NCBI GenBank assembly: GCA_002390165.1
Contig: DGOU01000229.1
Span: 1-7,566, forward strand
DNA: 7,566 bases
From: Lutibacter sp. UBA4458
Lineage (GTDB): Bacteria > Bacteroidota > Bacteroidia > Flavobacteriales > Flavobacteriaceae
Direction of reading: 5' to 3'
Shown here: positions 6,660 through 7,566 of the stretch, one piece after another
Layout: each line of letters starts with the position of its first letter
Position numbering within the stretch: the stretch's first letter is position 1
Notes under the pieces: model-generated
Databases searched by the model: none
Seen by the model: the letters and a program-made list of their open reading frames with translations, nothing else
Told to the model about the DNA's origin: nothing
Translations under genes and position numbers: made by a program

Positions 6660-6667
6660 TATTTTTG
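6660..6667 (+). promoter_or_regulatory. Possible -7 promoter box (TATTTTTG) for the lipoprotein genes, next to a GGAGGG ribosome site
   Basis: TATTTTTG fits TAnnTTTG and would start transcription near 6671, only about 15 bases before the ATG at 6686. It abuts GGAGGG (6667-6672), a Shine-Dalgarno-like sequence 13 bases before the ATG, which is rare in this phylum and rather far from the start. Both cannot work fully: a start at 6671 would remove most of the GGAGGG from the mRNA. One of the two is probably fortuitous. Confidence 0.4.
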
Positions 6668-6685
6668 GAGGGAATTTAATAGATT

Positions 6686-7321
6686 ATGAAGCATTTAATT
6701 TTCTTTTTTTTGATAATTTTAATAGGAACAGTTTCTTGTACTAAAAACAAACTTAAAACACAGGTTATTTCTAAGCAAGATTCCTTAAAAATTGTAAGTA
6801 CTAGAATTGAAATTCCTTTAGGGGAAGTGCTAATTCCAAGCGCTAAAAAAAGCATTGATAACTGGAGAGAGTATAAAGATGTGGATGATTTTATAACATC
6901 GTTTTATAACATTACAACTTCAGAAGCACTAGCTAATGCTAAAGAGTTGAGTGATTTGGTGAAATTAATGAAGGATTCTATAAGAGTATATAATTTAAAA
7001 ATACCAAGTGTAATAGCAAGAATAAACGTATTAGAAAATGAAACGTTGCGTTTGGCTGATATGGCAACCATTCCGTCTATAAAAAATGATGAAGTTAAGG
7101 AGGAAGTAACTAGTATTTTAACTGTTTTTTCTGCTATAAATTCAAAAATTAATACCATTTATAAAGCTTCAGCAATACAAAAAACTATAGAAGTAGATAC
7201 TGAAAAACCAGTTGTTGAAATTAAAAAACCAAAATTTATACCTTCTAAAAAAAGGATTAGACTTAAATCAAAAAGGTCAATAGGTAATCCAAAAATAAAA
7301 AATAAGCGAATAATTAATTAA
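6686..7321 (+). CDS. Putative lipoprotein of unknown function with a basic C-terminal tail
   Basis: A 211-residue protein that I do not recognise as a named family. It begins with a lipoprotein signal: positive MKH, a hydrophobic stretch (4-16), and the lipobox TVSC with acceptor Cys18. Maturation by Lgt and LspA is expected, with attachment to the inner or outer membrane. The region from about 55 to 165 looks mostly alpha-helical (DNWREYKDVDDFITSFYNI, ALANAKELSDLVKLMKDSIR, INSKINTIYK), which suggests a helical bundle. No catalytic motif or metal site is visible. The last 40 residues are rich in Lys and Arg (for example KFIPSKKRIRLKSKRS) and low in acidic residues, which could contact lipid headgroups, nucleic acid or acidic polysaccharide. 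The next gene starts nine bases after its stop and also encodes a lipoprotein, so the two are probably co-transcribed. Base composition is like that of the neighbours. Confidence 0.8.
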   Translation: MKHLIFFFLIILIGTVSCTKNKLKTQVISKQDSLKIVSTRIEIPLGEVLIPSAKKSIDNWREYKDVDDFITSFYNITTSEALANAKELSDLVKLMKDSIRVYNLKIPSVIARINVLENETLRLADMATIPSIKNDEVKEEVTSILTVFSAINSKINTIYKASAIQKTIEVDTEKPVVEIKKPKFIPSKKRIRLKSKRSIGNPKIKNKRIIN

Positions 7322-7330
7322 AATTAACTT

Positions 7331-7566
7331 ATGAAATATAGTATTCCAATAGTGTTGATATTATTTTTTATTAGTTGTAATAATCAAAAATCAACTAATT
7401 TAAATATGGTTAAAGAAAAGGAAACCATAAATAATGTTTTAAATAGTTGGCATAAAAATGCTGCAAATACAAATTATAAAGATTATTTTGATGCCATGGA
7501 TGTAAATTCTGTATTTATTGGTACGGATGCATCTGAACATTGGGATAAAAAAGAATTTGAAAAATT
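7331..7566 (+). CDS. Putative lipoprotein with NTF2/SnoaL-like domain, N-terminal 78 residues; 3' end beyond the right edge
   Basis: The frame is open from ATG at 7331 to the window edge. The first 16 residues (MKYSIPIVLILFFISC) form a lipoprotein signal with lipobox FISC and acceptor Cys16, followed by Asn-rich residues. After a short linker comes INNVLNSWHKNAANTNYKDY (about 33-52), then SVFIGTDASEHWDKKEFEK. This matches the start of nuclear transport factor 2 family (SnoaL-like/DUF4440) proteins, in particular the helix and the FIGTDxxEHW segment common in Bacteroidota. These cone-shaped domains bind small molecules or act as accessory modules, and the exact role is usually unknown. It follows the preceding lipoprotein by nine bases, in the same orientation. 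The missing C-terminal half prevents judging whether the pocket has catalytic residues. Confidence 0.8.
   Translation, partial: MKYSIPIVLILFFISCNNQKSTNLNMVKEKETINNVLNSWHKNAANTNYKDYFDAMDVNSVFIGTDASEHWDKKEFEK

Noticed and set aside
6904..7158. Minus-strand open frame of 84 codons
   Set aside because: Antisense to the putative lipoprotein, which has a proper lipobox and a coupled downstream gene.
1..7566. Defence system, mobile element, CRISPR array, tRNA or rRNA
   Set aside because: No transposase, integrase, repeat-spacer array, terminal inverted repeats or RNA-gene sequence was seen anywhere in the window.

Overview
The window is AT-rich. Its intergenic regions carry TAnnTTTG promoter boxes, it has almost no Shine-Dalgarno sequences, and its lipoprotein signals are of the Bacteroidota type. 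The protein sequences also look flavobacterial. Together these point to a member of the Bacteroidota, most likely Flavobacteriaceae and possibly marine. The genus cannot be fixed from the sequence.

Left and centre (1-5329, all on the minus strand) hold one metabolic cluster. In transcription order it contains methylmalonyl-CoA epimerase (4925-5329), the carboxyltransferase alpha subunit of a biotin-dependent methylmalonyl-CoA decarboxylase (3314-4873), a small OadG-type membrane subunit (2955-3311), a biotin carrier protein (2479-2901), an OadB-type ion-pumping membrane subunit (1103-2425), and the N-terminal 323 residues of the methylmalonyl-CoA mutase small subunit (971 to beyond the left edge). 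These enzymes connect succinyl-CoA, (R)- and (S)-methylmalonyl-CoA and propionyl-CoA. The decarboxylase would turn loss of CO2 into a transmembrane sodium gradient. No biotin carboxylase gene is present in the window, which favours a sodium-pumping decarboxylase over an ATP-dependent propionyl-CoA carboxylase.

Upstream of the epimerase is a perfect TAnnTTTG box with no recognisable -33 TTG. A CRP/FNR-type palindrome (TGA-N6-TCA inside 7-bp perfect arms) is centred about 41 bases before the predicted start of transcription, which is the classical class II activator position. This is the most interesting regulatory signal in the window. Two hairpins within the operon (2934-2957 and 995-1037) may set the relative amounts of its products.

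The middle right (5590-6543, minus strand) holds an L-threonine 3-dehydrogenase of the short-chain (UDP-galactose-epimerase-like) type. It has its own TAnnTTTG promoter and a good intrinsic terminator at 5531-5565.

The right end (6686-7566, plus strand) is transcribed divergently from the dehydrogenase. It holds two consecutive putative lipoproteins. The first is of unknown function, with a strongly basic C-terminus. The second is the start of an NTF2/SnoaL-like domain protein cut by the window edge. A 19-bp near-perfect palindrome lies between the divergent promoters.

No RNA gene, mobile element, CRISPR array or defence system was seen. Most of the window is well-conserved core metabolism. 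The parts worth a second look are the regulatory structures and the unknown lipoprotein.
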